Assembly (NCBI GenBank): GCA_021297855.1
Contig: JAJTHM010000030.1
Location: 1 to 64,000 of the forward strand
Direction of reading: 5' to 3'
Origin: Sphingobacteriales bacterium
GTDB lineage: Bacteria; Bacteroidota; Bacteroidia; Chitinophagales; JADJOU01
DNA length: 64,000 nt
This document shows, in pieces, positions 63,396 to 64,000 of the stretch. Each line of letters starts with the position of its first letter. Within the stretch, counting starts at the first letter, position 1. Position numbers and translations under genes: made by a program. Under the pieces are notes generated by a model. The model was given only the letters and a program-made list of their open reading frames with translations. It was not told where the DNA came from and ran no database searches.

Positions 63396-64000
63396 CTTTT
63401 TTCTCCTTCAATTTCACATATGCCTCCGTCAGCCAAAATCCCAGAAATATCCAACCCAGAACCGCAGGATAGAAAAAGAGGCGCATCACATTGTCTTGTT
63501 CATAGACATTGAAACCAGGATTACCGCCATTTCCTGGGTGGAGAGAATCATTGATACGTGGAAGTATCCAGATGAAAACCATATAAATGGTAAAGGAAAA
63601 TATATTATACACTGCAGCTAGCTTGGCTCGCTTGATTTCGTCATCCAGACTTCCGCGCAAAACAAAATACGCGAGATAGACCAACATGCCAATAGCTGCA
63701 CCATTCAATTTAGGATCATTAGTCCAAAAGGCCCCCCAAGTGAATTTAGCCCAAATCATCCCTGTCAGGATTCCTAAAACCCCAAAAAAGCTCGCTACAC
63801 CAGCGCTGCGAGAAGCCTTGAGATCATGGGTCATTTTTCCGGAGGATAGATACAAAATAGAATGTACCAAACTATAAATCAATAAGGCCATCATGGTAAA
63901 CCACATCGGCACATGATAAAAAAGATTGCGAATGGATTCTCTTAAAATAGTACGATTAGGAAAACTCCAGTGAAACTGTTTTTCAGGTAAATTTATTTTC
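63388..64000 (-). CDS. Cytochrome c biogenesis protein CcmC/CcsA-like (5' end beyond window)
   Basis: A membrane protein for haem delivery in c-type cytochrome maturation. The WGAFWTNDPKLNG motif corresponds to the haem-binding tryptophan-rich motif. The track begins at GTG 63912, but the frame stays open to base 64000 with in-frame codons for FHWSFPNRTILRESIRNLFYHVPMW, which is typical of the family, so the gene starts outside. At least five hydrophobic segments are visible. Confidence 0.85.
   Translation of the reverse strand, partial: KINLPEKQFHWSFPNRTILRESIRNLFYHVPMWFTMMALLIYSLVHSILYLSSGKMTHDLKASRSAGVASFFGVLGILTGMIWAKFTWGAFWTNDPKLNGAAIGMLVYLAYFVLRGSLDDEIKRAKLAAVYNIFSFTIYMVFIWILPRINDSLHPGNGGNPGFNVYEQDNVMRLFFYPAVLGWIFLGFWLTEAYVKLKEKKGE

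Overview
The window comes from a member of the Bacteroidota. The base composition is AT-rich. Promoters follow the -7 TAnnTTTG pattern of this phylum and Shine-Dalgarno sequences are largely absent. Gliding genes (gldA, gldF, gldH), proteins with C-terminal type IX sorting-like domains, a RicT/GldH pair and many lipoproteins all fit. Genus cannot be fixed from the sequence. Most of the window is core chromosome, with a few mobile or repeat-like intrusions.

Layout. 1-400: the 5' end of a 23S rRNA gene (minus strand) with its own promoter, boxA-like leader and hairpins; no 16S rRNA or tRNA lies between it and the upstream gene pckA. 420-7592: pckA, an ABM-fold protein, a small membrane protein, a DUF2461 protein, a SAM methyltransferase, an NtrC-type response regulator and an unusually long signal peptidase I. 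7763-14390: a complete tripartite RND efflux operon (tetR, outer-membrane factor, adaptor, permease) with a candidate autoregulatory operator. 14488-21811: uvrC, gldF-gldA-manC, a large secreted protein with a type IX sorting domain, and thymidine kinase. 21855-29432: an acidic protein of unknown function, trxB, an Smr protein, a DUF4340 protein, an FkbM methyltransferase, mtaB, a membrane protein and rsmG. 29461-31160: acpP-fabF with a very clear promoter and terminator.

31113-31932 carries a Fic adenylyltransferase gene bracketed by near-identical 46-bp copies of the fabF terminator region. 31963-44138: pyrG, a lipoprotein, an apparently lipid-anchored RidA, holB, ricT, gldH, an ECF sigma module, a membrane phosphoesterase, an M1 peptidase, accD and a thioredoxin-like protein. 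44183-52786: rlmN, fur, a secreted protein, dapA, accA, the etfBA pair and yebC. 52937-53087 is a GC-richer, non-coding element with terminal inverted repeats. 53146-64000: a lipoprotein, a 39-residue lipoprotein missed by the ORF track, radA, a DUF885 peptidase-like protein, a glycosylasparaginase, a HigA-type antitoxin without a visible toxin, a large outer-membrane-like protein, a beta-barrel protein and a cytochrome c biogenesis gene that runs off the window.

Themes. Fatty-acid synthesis genes (acpP, fabF, accA, accD), electron-transfer flavoprotein, cell-surface and gliding genes, and RNA-modification genes (rlmN, rsmG, mtaB) are scattered as small operons. Several operons show a start codon directly abutting the upstream stop codon, suggesting termination-reinitiation coupling. 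I did not find a CRISPR array, a prophage or a transposase gene. All functional calls are by eye from motifs; no database search was run.
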